Source: Gellertiella hungarica
GTDB taxonomy: Bacteria > Pseudomonadota > Alphaproteobacteria > Rhizobiales > Rhizobiaceae
Direction: 5' to 3'
NCBI RefSeq assembly: GCF_014197145.1
Contig: NZ_JACIEZ010000005.1
Coordinates: 186,001 to 250,000, forward strand
Length of the DNA stretch: 64,000 nucleotides
The notes under the pieces are model-generated. The model searched no databases, was not told the DNA's origin, and saw only the letters and a list, made by a program, of their open reading frames with translations. The translations under genes and the position numbers were made by a program. The first letter of the stretch is position 1. Each line of letters starts with the position of its first letter. Below, in pieces: positions 44,129-55,259 of the stretch.

Positions 44129-44947
44129 TCAAGAGCCATACCGCTCTTCTAGGAGACGCTTAGCTGCTGGCGACATGTCTGCATGGTACCGCTCCAGCGC
44201 TGCTTTCTTTTTCAGATAGGTTTCAACCTCGACTTCGATGACATTGCGCGCCGACTTCGGTTGGAGCAGGTTCAATGCTGCCTTCAAGTCAGCGCCCTCT
44301 TGCATCGCCGCCGCGATTTTCATCTGAGTTTCTGGGTCGAGCTTCGCGAGCTTCAGCAGCTCCCGTTGATCATCTTCACTTTTGGTGCCGCGAATGGCAC
44401 TCCTGAGGTCCGGATGTAGGTGAAGAGCGATAGTGAGCGCCCGGTAGTAAGTTCTCCGCTCTATGCCGAGCCGCCTCTGCACTTCAGTTGCGAGCGTTTT
44501 ACCAGGAGCAAAAATCAATGTGTCATCCTGGCACTTTGCGCGCTTCGATCTCCGATCTCCTCCCTTAACAATCTGCCCGTTCGCTTCTTCCCACATCTCG
44601 CGGAATTTGGCCACGAACATAGCGCGATTCATCGCAGTCAGGTCATTGTGAAAGATGTTCTCGGACAGTTCGATTAACACGGCTTCAACTGCATCGGCCG
44701 AGACAAGAATAACGTCAATTTCAGTCCAGCCGTTTATTTTGGCGGCTTCGAGGCGATGCCCTCCCGCAACCAGGGTCCAAGGTGTGGACCCGTTGTTCTG
44801 GTGAGGTGTTCGCCGCACTGTAATAGGATTGATTAGCCCGCGCTGCTCCATTGATGCTGCAATTGCCATCGCATGGCCGTGATCTATGGGGCGCTGCCGC
44901 TCGCCCACGTAGATTGTTGGTATGGCAACGCGGCGCAGTTCAGCCAT
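44129..44947 (-). CDS. ParB-like nuclease-domain protein
   Basis: A 272-residue protein starting MAELRRVAIPTIYVGERQRP. The ParB/Srx-type N-domain is clear: INPITVRR, LVAGGHRLEAAKINGW and LSENIFHNDLTAMNRAMFVAKFREM. A HTH region (TLATEVQRRLGIERRTYYRALTIA) and a helical tail follow. ParB-like genes of this type occur in the early region of Mu-like phages of rhizobia, where their role is not known. Its ATG overlaps the end of the RHH gene by eight bases. Confidence 0.85.
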   Translation of the reverse strand: MAELRRVAIPTIYVGERQRPIDHGHAMAIAASMEQRGLINPITVRRTPHQNNGSTPWTLVAGGHRLEAAKINGWTEIDVILVSADAVEAVLIELSENIFHNDLTAMNRAMFVAKFREMWEEANGQIVKGGDRRSKRAKCQDDTLIFAPGKTLATEVQRRLGIERRTYYRALTIALHLHPDLRSAIRGTKSEDDQRELLKLAKLDPETQMKIAAAMQEGADLKAALNLLQPKSARNVIEVEVETYLKKKAALERYHADMSPAAKRLLEERYGS

Positions 44948-45107
44948 CCAAATAACCCTTTTCCCGCAGATAATCCGTGAGAAGTTTCTCAATCAGCGAC
45001 GTGAGTGATCGATGGTCATCAGAGGCCGCTTTATCTGCAACAGCCTTAAGCTCCGGTTTTATCCGAATGTTGAGCTGCGCAGTCTTGGTTCGGTTAATGT
45101 CTGGCAT
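44940..45107 (-). CDS. Ribbon-helix-helix regulator
   Basis: A 55-residue protein: after MPDINRTKT the strand AQLNIRIKPELKAVADKAA and helices SLTSLIEKLLTDYLREKG match Arc/MetJ-type ribbon-helix-helix proteins, which bind DNA as dimers. It is the first gene of the minus-strand operon and likely represses it. Its Shine-Dalgarno site (CTAAGG) lies inside a 14-bp repeat that occurs twice upstream. Divergent to the HTH gene at 45233, as repressor and early genes are in Mu-like phages. Confidence 0.75.
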   Translation of the reverse strand: MPDINRTKTAQLNIRIKPELKAVADKAASDDHRSLTSLIEKLLTDYLREKGYLDG

Positions 45108-45156
45108 GTATAGCCTTAGGCTTGCAATGTGACTGGTGTCAGTGTATAGCCTTAGG
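45107..45156. promoter_or_regulatory. Two direct 14-bp repeats in the divergent control region
   Basis: TGTATAGCCTTAGG occurs at 45107-45120 and again at 45143-45156, spaced 36 bp. On the minus strand the copy near the gene holds the SD sequence and the distal one contains TATACA, a plausible -10. Binding by the RHH protein is inference. Confidence 0.55.
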
Positions 45157-45232
45157 AGTTACATTTCAAGCGGCCGCGCAAGGTGCTCGCAACACCTCGC
45201 ACGGCCTAACCACAGGCAAAGGAGTACCCCTC

Positions 45233-46036
45233 ATGCCCGAAGCTGTAGACAGCAATAGCACAACTGCGTCCAAGAAACAGCGCCAAGCACCTGAGGGAGT
45301 GCCACGGCTGTTATCCAGCCCGCCCTTTGAACGTCTCGGGAAGCGCATTCAAAGAGATGTGGATGCTGCGCAGGAAATGCTGCGTGCTCATGCGGCGATG
45401 GTGGCCGTTGTGATGGAAAGCGCAGACGACTTCTCTGTCTATTCCAAAGGTGTGCACCTGATCCACCAGCTGGCGATGTTGCACCTAGACGAAGCACTTG
45501 ATAACGCTCGTATCGAGATCGAGCAAATGCAGCAGGGACGGTTTGTCAGCAAGCCGTACGATCCCGATCTCCGCGAGCATGTTTCATTAATGGTGTGTGC
45601 TGCATACAGCGCATCAGGCGTGGACATGGACTACTGCAAAATGCACGAGTGGGACAGTGCAACCTGCCGTCTCTACGGCTCGGCGGTGGGAAATTACACT
45701 ATGGCGCTTCTTGAGAAAGCCGGTGACGACAGACATTTGTTGTCGGTTGGAAGCTTGCTGCCTTGGCTTGAGATGAAAATCTGGCGCGAAATAGCTGATG
45801 TGGACCTTACGGTGCCCTCTGCTGAGGTGCCGCATGCGGAGACAGGCCAGCTGGATCACCAAGCCGATTTCTCTGCATCGCCAGTACAGGCCTATCGCGC
45901 TGATACCGCCAGGCGGCTCTTCGGGGAGGGGCACTCAGTTTCGCAAATCTCGCAAATCCTTAGAATCGAGCGGTCCGCAGTAGAGCGTATCCTGGACCAG
46001 CTGCGCGGCGATCCGTTCAGTCAGAAAACGGCTTGA
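45233..46036 (+). CDS. Unrecognised protein with a C-terminal helix-turn-helix
   Basis: A 267-residue protein not assigned to a family. The last 45 residues include TARRLFGEGHSVSQISQILRIERSAVERILDQL, a HTH of the resolvase/sigma-like sort. The middle is largely helical. GGAG lies nine bases before the ATG at 45233. It occupies the position of a repressor gene in Mu-like phages (divergent from early genes, pointing to the nearer end), so control of lysogeny is possible, but sequence similarity does not show it. A terminator follows. Confidence 0.6.
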   Translation: MPEAVDSNSTTASKKQRQAPEGVPRLLSSPPFERLGKRIQRDVDAAQEMLRAHAAMVAVVMESADDFSVYSKGVHLIHQLAMLHLDEALDNARIEIEQMQQGRFVSKPYDPDLREHVSLMVCAAYSASGVDMDYCKMHEWDSATCRLYGSAVGNYTMALLEKAGDDRHLLSVGSLLPWLEMKIWREIADVDLTVPSAEVPHAETGQLDHQADFSASPVQAYRADTARRLFGEGHSVSQISQILRIERSAVERILDQLRGDPFSQKTA

Positions 46037-46054
46037 TTGCCAGGAGCGAGATAG

Positions 46055-46085
46055 AGGGTGCGGCCTATTGGACCGCGCCCTTTTT
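46055..46085 (+). terminator. Rho-independent terminator
   Basis: AGGGTGCGG (46055-46063) pairs with CCGCGCCCT (46073-46081, one G:U), followed by TTTT, 19 bp after the HTH gene. Confidence 0.8.
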
Positions 46086-46178
46086 CATGTCCGAATAAGC
46101 GGCTCAATTAGACGTTCACGGCTTGGTCGAACTGAGGAAGGATATAACGCCTAACCTTTCAAGAACCGGAAGCCGCTC

Positions 46179-46400
46179 ATGCCTCTTACGCGCCGAGAAG
46201 CACAACAACTGGTTGCATACCCGAACGTGACGCCTGTTTGGCTTCTGCCGTTTCTCAGGCTGTTAAAAACGCGGGCCAGGGGTAGCTTCGCTGTTGCCTA
46301 TGAGCTGCTCCCTCTATACCTTCCCAAGCGCGTAAGGAGACCTTCCCGAGATGCGGTTGCCCTGGTCATGGTTTATCACGGGTTGGATGCACTTCATTGA
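46179..46400 (+). CDS. Small hypothetical protein of the element
   Basis: A 73-residue basic frame (MPLTRREAQQLVAYPNVTPVWLLPFLRLLKTRARG...). The preceding bases (CCGGAAGCCGCTC) give only a weak ribosome site. There are no recognisable domains. It lies between the terminator and the gene-free end of the element (46401-46690 is A/T-rich and shows nothing). Confidence 0.35.
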   Translation: MPLTRREAQQLVAYPNVTPVWLLPFLRLLKTRARGSFAVAYELLPLYLPKRVRRPSRDAVALVMVYHGLDALH

Positions 46401-46690
46401 TTAGTGAATTGTCCATGTCATTGATATTTATGGATTCAACTGAGTTGATTTTGGCGTTTGGCATTTGTCCAATGATGAAGCTCAGAGAGCAAAAAACTTT
46501 AGTAGGTTATAACTTAAATTGATAGCTGAAAAATCAGTGATTTGAAGCTGCTTCAAAGCCTCAGTCAATTTTTCAAAGTGTTTTCAAAGAAACTGCAGTC
46601 GCTCGACCATAAAGCGGAAAATGGGGCTCTTTTAGCAGTTTTTCGATCTTTTTTCCGGACAGGCGTTGTTCCTGCCATCCGTCAGTTAAC

Positions 46691-49060
<2,370 letters not shown>

Positions 49061-49236
49061 CGTCAAAACCCTGATTCCTCGTGTCGATTCGGGAATTGCC
49101 GCCCCGCGAATCTGTCCTAATGAATCACTGGTGATTCGGCTTGTCCAGCGAAAATTGGTAAGGATTCGTTAAGCGATCCGAAGTGGACGGATCCCTCGCC
49201 GAATTACCCTTTTGGGGTAGTATGGGCCATGGATAG

Positions 49237-49386
49237 GCGGATGCCCGCCATGCCGTCACCGGCGGCGGGCATAATGCCTTTTCCCGCTACGAAACCGGCG
49301 CTGTGGAACCCTCCCCCGCGGTGGTCAATCTCTTCCGCCTGCTGGAGAAACATCCCGAAGAGCTGGAAAGACTGCGGGCAGGGTAA
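49237..49386 (+). pseudogene. C-terminal remnant of an MqsA-like HTH antitoxin
   Basis: The frame from 49261 reads GGGHNAFSRYETGAVEPSPA then VVNLFRLLEKHPEELERLRAG and a stop. This is the end of the HTH domain and tail shared by MqsA/YgiT-type antitoxins (GGG.NAFS+YE.G...PS.A..NL..LL..HPE.L). A stop (TAG 49234-49236) just upstream removes any start, and no N-terminal zinc region or toxin gene is found. It is a decayed toxin-antitoxin fragment. Confidence 0.65.
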
Positions 49387-49394
49387 GAAGTCAG

Positions 49395-49811
49395 TCAGGC
49401 GTCAGAAATCACCTTCTTCCTCGGCCTGCCGCCCTTGCGGCCGTTTTCGCGGGCGGTAGCGGATTTGGCGGCGCTGCGCGCCCGGCCGCCGGCAGCACCC
49501 AGCTGGCTTGCCATGAAGGCGCGGGTGCCGAAAACGCCGTCGAGAAGGCCAAGGACCGTAAAGTCGAGATCGAGATCGGGCCAATGAAGACCCGTTCCAC
49601 CTCCCTGGAGCAGGACATGGGCGCGGGCCGTCTCGCTCGCATCGCGAAGCCCTTCCAGCCGGTCAGCCGGGACACCGAAGAAGGAGCCGTCTTCGAATTC
49701 CAAGATGATTGCCCGGCGTGCGGGCTCATAAGCCACCGCCGTCGCGGCGCGCCTTGCCACCTGCGCTCCTCTTGCGACGGCAACCTCCCAGTTTTCGTCA
49801 GATATCGGCAT
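49395..49811 (-). CDS. DUF2442 domain protein
   Basis: A 138-residue protein. The first 85 residues carry the DUF2442 pattern (AVAYEPARRAIILEFEDGSFFGVPADRLEGLRDASETAR... GTGLHWPDLDLDFTVLGLLDGVFG). The tail is rich in Ala, Arg and Lys (GRARSAAKSATARENGRKGGRPRKK) and could bind nucleic acid. DUF2442 genes are often next to DUF4160 genes and the pair has been suspected to be toxin-antitoxin. Here the DUF4160 partner overlaps by 14 bp but is frameshifted. Confidence 0.8.
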   Translation of the reverse strand: MPISDENWEVAVARGAQVARRAATAVAYEPARRAIILEFEDGSFFGVPADRLEGLRDASETARAHVLLQGGGTGLHWPDLDLDFTVLGLLDGVFGTRAFMASQLGAAGGRARSAAKSATARENGRKGGRPRKKVISDA

Positions 49812-50045
49812 GGTAGCGTCTCCACTCGCTGCAAAGCGCCTGCACTGCGTCCTCCAGAAGCAGACAGATCCGGCGCGCCTCGATCCGCGTCAAACCTTGG
49901 CTTTCCCGGAGTTCCACCGGCCCCCTGTAACAATTGAGGGGGAATACGGCAGATCCATCCTCGCCCAATACATGAACATGGGCAGGTCGGTGGTCTTGAG
50001 ATAGATGACCACCCGGTATCCGCCGATCCGCATCACAGTCGGCAT
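49798..50045 (-). pseudogene. DUF4160 gene with a frameshift
   Basis: The start frame at 50045 reads MPTVMRIGGYRVVIYLKTTD, the usual opening of DUF4160 proteins. The conserved continuation DHRPAHVHVLGEDGSAVF then FPLNCYRGPVELRESQGLTR is in another frame from about 50000 onward. Restoring one base near 49998-50005 joins them (VVIY-SQ-DHRPAHVHV). Either a genuine inactivating indel or a sequencing error explains it. The downstream frame alone lacks a credible start. Confidence 0.7.
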
Positions 50046-50131
50046 TCTTGATCCTATCAAAAACCCAAGCGCTTGGGAAGATGCACCCCCGGTTCACGCA
50101 AATGTTTTTCATAATTCAAGAATGAACGGAA

Positions 50132-53071
50132 CTAGGCCCTCACCACCGCCGAGAACACCTTCCGCACCGCCTTCGACAGCCGCTTCACCTCGCCTTCCAG
50201 GGTCTTGATGTCGGGGCAGTCGCCGGCGCGGCAGACGAGATCGATGAGGCCGGCGGGGGCTTCCCTGGGGTCGAAGTGGCCGTCGATGGAAAGCCGGGTG
50301 ATCTGCGCCAGCGCGCCATAGAGGCGCAGCGCCTCGAGGCAGGTGTCGAGGTCGCCGGGCTCCATCGCCGTTCCGCCGACCGCCTTCAGCGTCTCGGCGG
50401 TATCGAGGCCGCGGGGCGGAAGGGGAATGCCCTTCAGCGGCGCGACGAGCGTCAGATATTGCGCGATGAACTCGATGTCGATCAGCCCGCCGGGAATGAG
50501 CTTCAGGTCCCAGATGTCCTTCGGCGGCTTCTCGGTCTCGATCAGCTGGCGCATCTCGCGGACATCGGCGGAGATCCTGTCGATGTCGCCGGGCCGCGAG
50601 AGGACCTTGGCGATGATGGCGTCGGCTTCCCTGCGCAGCGAGATGTCGCCGCAGACGAGCCGGGCGCGTGACAGCGCCATGTGCTCCCAGGTCCAGGCTT
50701 CCTCGCGCTGGTATTTCTCGAAGGACTGGATGCGGGTGGCGACCGGGCCCTTGTTTCCGGAAGGACGCAGCCGCATGTCCACCTCGAAGATGATGCCTTC
50801 GGCCGTCGGAGCCGAGAGCGCCGCGATCAGCCGCTGCGTGATGCGGGTGAAGTAGCGCATCGGATCGAGCGGCTTCGGCCCCTGCGATTCCGCTGCGCTG
50901 TCGTCGTAGTCGTAGAAAAGGATGATGTCGATGTCGGAGCCGGCGGTGAGCTCGAAGCTGCCGAGCTTGCCCATGCCCATCACCGCCACGCGCCCGCCGG
51001 GGAAGACGCCATGCGCCTGTTCCACCTCGGCCAGCACCGCATCCAGCGCCGCCGCGATGATGAGGTCGGCGAGATGGGTGAAGGCCCGCGCCGCAAGCTC
51101 CGCGCTGATCGAGCCGGTCAGCAGGCGGATGCCGATGAGGAAGCGCTGTTCGGCGGCGAAGATGCGCAGCCGGTCGAGGATCTCCTCATAGTGCCGCGCG
51201 CCGGCAAGGAAGAGGGTCAGCCGGTTCTCGATGTATTCGCGGGTCGGCAGCTCCGAAAGCAGCCCCGGGTCCAGCATGCCGTCGAAGACATGCGGCCGCT
51301 GGGCGATGATGTCGGCAAGCCGCGGCGCAGACGACATGATCGTGACGATCAGCGACAGCAGCGTCGGATTGGTCGAGAGCAGCGAGAAGAGCTGGATGCC
51401 CGCCGGCAGGCCGGAGATGAAGCTGTCGAAGCGCAGCAACGCCTCGTCGGCGCGCTTGTTCTCGCCGAAGACGCGCAAGAGCTCCGGCGTCAGCTCGGTC
51501 AGCCGCTCGCGCGCCTCCACCGATTGCGTGGCGCGGTAGCGGCCGTAATGCCAGGTGCGGATGACGCGGGAAATGTCGGAGGGGCGGGAAAAGCCGAGCC
51601 GGGACAGGGTTTCCAGCGTGTCGGGATCGTCGTTCTGGCCGGTGAAGACCAGATTGCCGGTGCCGGTGGAAAGCCGGTTTTCCTGCTCGAACAGCCGGGC
51701 ATAGCGGCGCTCCACCCGCTTCAGCACCTCCACCAGCGCCTCGGAAAAGGCCGCCGTCGTCGGATAGCCGAGCATGAAGGCGATGCGCTTCAGCTCCGCC
51801 TCCGTTTCCGGCAGCAGGTGGGTCTGCTCGTCGCGCACCATCTGCACCCGGTGTTCCACGTCGCGCAGATACCAGTAGCATTCGGTGAGTTCCTTCGCCG
51901 TCGCCTCGTCGATCCACTTCGCCTCGGCGAGGCGGTGAAGGGTTTCCTCCGTGGCGCGGGAGCGCAGCGCCGGCATGCGCCCGCCGGCGATCAGCTGCTG
52001 GGTCTGGGCGAAGAACTCGATCTCGCGAATGCCGCCGCGGCCGAGCTTGATGTTGTGGCCCTTGACCGCAATCGTGCCATGGCCCTTGTGGGCGTGGATC
52101 TGCCGCTTGATCGAGTGAATGTCGGCAATCGCCGCATAATCCAGGTACTTGCGGAAGACGAAGGGCACGAGATCGCGCAGGAAGCGTTCGCCGGCGGCGA
52201 TATCCCCGCCGATGGCGCGGGCCTTGATGAAGGCGGCGCGCTCCCAGTTCTGGCCGCGGCCCTCGTAATAGATCATCGCGCTTTCGACCGGCACGGCAAG
52301 CGGCGTGGAGCCGGGATCGGGGCGCAGGCGCAGATCGGTGCGGAAGACATAGCCCTCCGCCGTGCGCTCCTGCATGATGCGGATCAGGCGGCGCATCATC
52401 CGGGCAAAGATTTCCGTCGCATCCAGCGGATCGCCGACGATGCCGGCGGCGATGTCGAAGAACACCACGAGGTCGATGTCGGAGGAGTAGTTGAGCTCGC
52501 CCGCGCCGAGCTTGCCCATGCCGAGCACGATCAGGCCGCTCCCCTCGCTCGGATTGTTCCGGTTCTTCAGCGTGATCTTGCCGCCGTCTGCGGCCAGCAG
52601 CAGATGATCGATCGCCGCCGCCACCGAGCTTTCGGCAAGCCGCGTCAGCCAGGCGGTGGTCTTGCGGCCGTCGAACAGGCGGGCGAGATCGGCGAGCGCC
52701 ACCAGGAAGGCGATGCTGCGCTTGGCCCGGCGCAACCGCGCCATCACCTCGGCCTCGGACGGCTCGCGCCCCTCCGCATCCGGCCGCCAGCTGTTGCGCG
52801 CCTCCCCGACCAGCCGTTCGAGCTGCGGCTCCAGCGGCTCCGTCAGCGCCAGCACCAGCAGGCCGGGATCGCGGTTCAGCACCTCGCGCAGGAAGGGCGA
52901 GAGCGTGAAGGCCGCCACCACGAAATCCTTCAGCACCCCCTCGCCCGCAACCAACGCCGCCACCACCGGCTCGGTTTTCGCGATGTCCCTCAGGTCGGAC
53001 AGCACGGACTTCACCTCCGCCTGGCTCATCGGCCGCAACGGATGGGACGTGATATCCTTCAGGCTCGCCAT
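50132..53071 (-). CDS. glnE: Glutamine synthetase adenylyltransferase/deadenylylase
   Basis: A 979-residue bifunctional enzyme that attaches AMP to and removes it from glutamine synthetase in response to PII and glutamine. Two nucleotidyltransferase domains are visible: MGKLGAGELNYSSDIDLVVFFD in the N-terminal half and MGKLGSFELTAGSDIDIILFYDYDD in the C-terminal half, each with the GxLxxxELxxxSDIDL metal motif. Length is normal. The start at 53071 (MASLKDITSHPLRPMSQAE) is used because the longer upstream frame runs into repeat copy 5. It lies divergent from degP. Confidence 0.94.
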   Translation of the reverse strand: MASLKDITSHPLRPMSQAEVKSVLSDLRDIAKTEPVVAALVAGEGVLKDFVVAAFTLSPFLREVLNRDPGLLVLALTEPLEPQLERLVGEARNSWRPDAEGREPSEAEVMARLRRAKRSIAFLVALADLARLFDGRKTTAWLTRLAESSVAAAIDHLLLAADGGKITLKNRNNPSEGSGLIVLGMGKLGAGELNYSSDIDLVVFFDIAAGIVGDPLDATEIFARMMRRLIRIMQERTAEGYVFRTDLRLRPDPGSTPLAVPVESAMIYYEGRGQNWERAAFIKARAIGGDIAAGERFLRDLVPFVFRKYLDYAAIADIHSIKRQIHAHKGHGTIAVKGHNIKLGRGGIREIEFFAQTQQLIAGGRMPALRSRATEETLHRLAEAKWIDEATAKELTECYWYLRDVEHRVQMVRDEQTHLLPETEAELKRIAFMLGYPTTAAFSEALVEVLKRVERRYARLFEQENRLSTGTGNLVFTGQNDDPDTLETLSRLGFSRPSDISRVIRTWHYGRYRATQSVEARERLTELTPELLRVFGENKRADEALLRFDSFISGLPAGIQLFSLLSTNPTLLSLIVTIMSSAPRLADIIAQRPHVFDGMLDPGLLSELPTREYIENRLTLFLAGARHYEEILDRLRIFAAEQRFLIGIRLLTGSISAELAARAFTHLADLIIAAALDAVLAEVEQAHGVFPGGRVAVMGMGKLGSFELTAGSDIDIILFYDYDDSAAESQGPKPLDPMRYFTRITQRLIAALSAPTAEGIIFEVDMRLRPSGNKGPVATRIQSFEKYQREEAWTWEHMALSRARLVCGDISLRREADAIIAKVLSRPGDIDRISADVREMRQLIETEKPPKDIWDLKLIPGGLIDIEFIAQYLTLVAPLKGIPLPPRGLDTAETLKAVGGTAMEPGDLDTCLEALRLYGALAQITRLSIDGHFDPREAPAGLIDLVCRAGDCPDIKTLEGEVKRLSKAVRKVFSAVVRA

Positions 53072-53189
53072 GTCCAACCGCGCATCCTCCCCGGCACACT
53101 GCTTCGCCCGAGATGTAGCAGGCCCCCTGCCGCGCCGTCGAGAGGCGGCGTGTCTGCGGAGGGGCGGCTGGCGGGGCGTTGAGTTTGCC

Positions 53190-53490
53190 GTGCTGCACCC
53201 CCCTCTGTCCCGCACGGCGTCGCGTTTGCCGATGTGCACCCCCCTCTGTCGGCTTCGCCGACATCTCCCCCTCAAGGGGGGAGATCGACATTGCGGTTTT
53301 TGATTTCCTCAAACAACAAGCGTTTCATTTGCAGATACGTTGGCTGGGGACTTCCCCAAGAATCCCCATCCCGATCTCCCCCCTTGAGGGGGAGATGGCC
53401 GGCAGGCCAGAGGGGGGTGCGGTGCGTCAAACTCCACGCCATGCAGGCCACAGGGCGGTGCACCTCGTCAAACTCCACGCCCTGCAAACA
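53190..53490 (+). repeat. Mosaic hairpin repeat, copy 5
   Basis: Forward orientation: left hairpin near 53262-53285, core with GATACGTTGGCTGGGGAC (53333-53350), right hairpin near 53374-53397, then GAGGGGGGTGC modules. Unlike most copies it lies in a divergent region (glnE / degP) rather than between gene ends. Confidence 0.85.
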
Positions 53491-53532
53491 GGCCGCACCC
53501 ACCCCTCTCCACCTTTTCCGGAACCATCAACA

Positions 53533-53568
53533 TTACGAAGAATTCATGCTGCGGACAGTTCTTCGTAA
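53533..53568. promoter_or_regulatory. 10-bp inverted repeat upstream of degP
   Basis: TTACGAAGAA (53533-53542) and TTCTTCGTAA (53559-53568) are perfect inverted copies with a 16-bp spacer, about 70 bp before the degP ATG. It may be an operator for the response regulator encoded downstream; this is inference. Confidence 0.45.
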
Positions 53569-53639
53569 GGTGACGGCACCTATATCTTCATCATCGAACA
53601 CTGGCCCCGCCGGACGGGGTCGACAGCAAGAGAAGGCAG

Positions 53640-55217
53640 ATGAACATGATCACGCGCATCAAGGGTCTATTTTCCGTGAAATCCGCTCTTCAGGCGTCCG
53701 CCGCCGGCATCATTGCCGCGGGTGTGATCGTCTCCGGGGTGCCGCAGGGTCTGATCGCCGCGCATGCGGATCCGGTGGCCGTGCAGGCGCCGCAGGTGCC
53801 GAGCTTTGCCGATGTGGTGGGCGCCGTCAGCCCGGCGGTCGTGTCCGTCCGCGTGCAGACGAACATCGACGAGACCGCCGACAACGGCAACGGCTTCTCC
53901 TTCAATTTCGGCGGCGAAGGCTTCGACCAGCTGCCCGACGATCATCCGCTGAAGCGCTTCTTCAAGGAGTTCGGCGGCCCGGGCTTCGACGGTGACGGCA
54001 ATGGCCGGCGCAATCCCCACAAGATGCCGCATGGCAAGGGCCATCTGCGCCCGACCGCCCAGGGCTCCGGCTTCTTCATCTCCGCCGACGGCTATGTGGT
54101 GACCAACAACCACGTGGTGTCCGACGGCGAGGCCTATACGGTGGTGATGAACGACGGCACCGAGCTCGACGCCAAGCTGGTCGGCAAGGACAGCCGCACC
54201 GATCTCGCCGTGCTGAAGGTGGATGACAAGGCGAAGCGCACCTTCACCTATGTCAAGTTCGCCGATGACAGCAAGGTCCGCGTCGGCGACTGGGTGGTCG
54301 CGGTCGGCAATCCCTTCGGCCTCGGCGGCACGGTGACCGCGGGCATCATCTCGGCCCGTGGCCGCGACATCGGCTCCGGTCCCTATGACGATTACCTGCA
54401 GGTGGATGCGGCCGTGAACAAGGGCAATTCCGGCGGCCCGACCTTCAACCTCTCCGGCGAGGTGGTGGGCATCAACACCGCCATCTTCTCGCCCTCGGGC
54501 GGCAATGTGGGCATCGCCTTTGCCATCCCCTCCACGGTGGCGCAGGGCGTGGTCAACGACCTGATCAAGAACGGCTCGGTCTCGCGCGGCTGGCTCGGCG
54601 TGCAGATCCAGCCCGTCACCCGCGACATCGCCGACTCGCTCGGCCTGTCCGAGGCCTCGGGCGCGCTGGTGGTCGCCCCGCAGGAAGGCTCGCCCGGCCA
54701 GAAGGCCGGCATGAAGAAGGGTGACGTGGTCACCGCCGTCAACGGCGAGCCGATCAAGGACGCCCGCGATCTCGCCAAGCGCATCGCCGGCTTCCGTCCG
54801 GGCTCCAAGGCCGAAGTGACCATCTGGCGCGACGGCAAGAGCGAGGTGCTGTCGCTGACGCTCGGCGCGCTTCCCGCCGACCAGACCCAGGCGCAGGCGG
54901 ACGAGCAGCAGGGCGACGAGCAGACCCAGCCCTCGACCGACAAGGCGCTCGCCGGCCTCGGCCTCTCGGTCGCACCGGCCGAGGACGGCACCGGCGTCAC
55001 CGTCACCGACGTCGACCCCGTCTCCGATGCCGCCGACAAGGGCATGAAGCAGGGCGAAACCATCACCTCCGTCAACAACCAGGAGGTCAAGACGCCCGAG
55101 GACATCGAAAAGGTCATCGACAAGGCCCGCAACCAGGGCCGCCCGAAGGCCCTCTTCCAGGTCGAAAGCCAGGAAGGCACCCGCTTCATCGCGCTCGACA
55201 TCTCCAACAAGGGATAA
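53640..55217 (+). CDS. degP: Do-family periplasmic serine protease
   Basis: A 525-residue HtrA/DegP-type protease. An N-terminal signal region (about residues 1-43, ending AHADP) precedes the trypsin-like domain with the catalytic triad: His in TNNHVVSDGE, Asp in DSRTDLAVLKV and Ser in NKGNSGGPTFNL. Two PDZ domains follow (about 300-390 and 440-520). It degrades misfolded envelope proteins under stress. The downstream response regulator and kinase are probably related in function, as this gene and a two-component pair neighbour each other in other rhizobia. Repeat copy 6 separates them. Confidence 0.93.
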   Translation: MNMITRIKGLFSVKSALQASAAGIIAAGVIVSGVPQGLIAAHADPVAVQAPQVPSFADVVGAVSPAVVSVRVQTNIDETADNGNGFSFNFGGEGFDQLPDDHPLKRFFKEFGGPGFDGDGNGRRNPHKMPHGKGHLRPTAQGSGFFISADGYVVTNNHVVSDGEAYTVVMNDGTELDAKLVGKDSRTDLAVLKVDDKAKRTFTYVKFADDSKVRVGDWVVAVGNPFGLGGTVTAGIISARGRDIGSGPYDDYLQVDAAVNKGNSGGPTFNLSGEVVGINTAIFSPSGGNVGIAFAIPSTVAQGVVNDLIKNGSVSRGWLGVQIQPVTRDIADSLGLSEASGALVVAPQEGSPGQKAGMKKGDVVTAVNGEPIKDARDLAKRIAGFRPGSKAEVTIWRDGKSEVLSLTLGALPADQTQAQADEQQGDEQTQPSTDKALAGLGLSVAPAEDGTGVTVTDVDPVSDAADKGMKQGETITSVNNQEVKTPEDIEKVIDKARNQGRPKALFQVESQEGTRFIALDISNKG

Positions 55218-55259
55218 GGCACTCCGGGGGGCTCCCGCCCCCCGTTACCCCGGGCGGCG

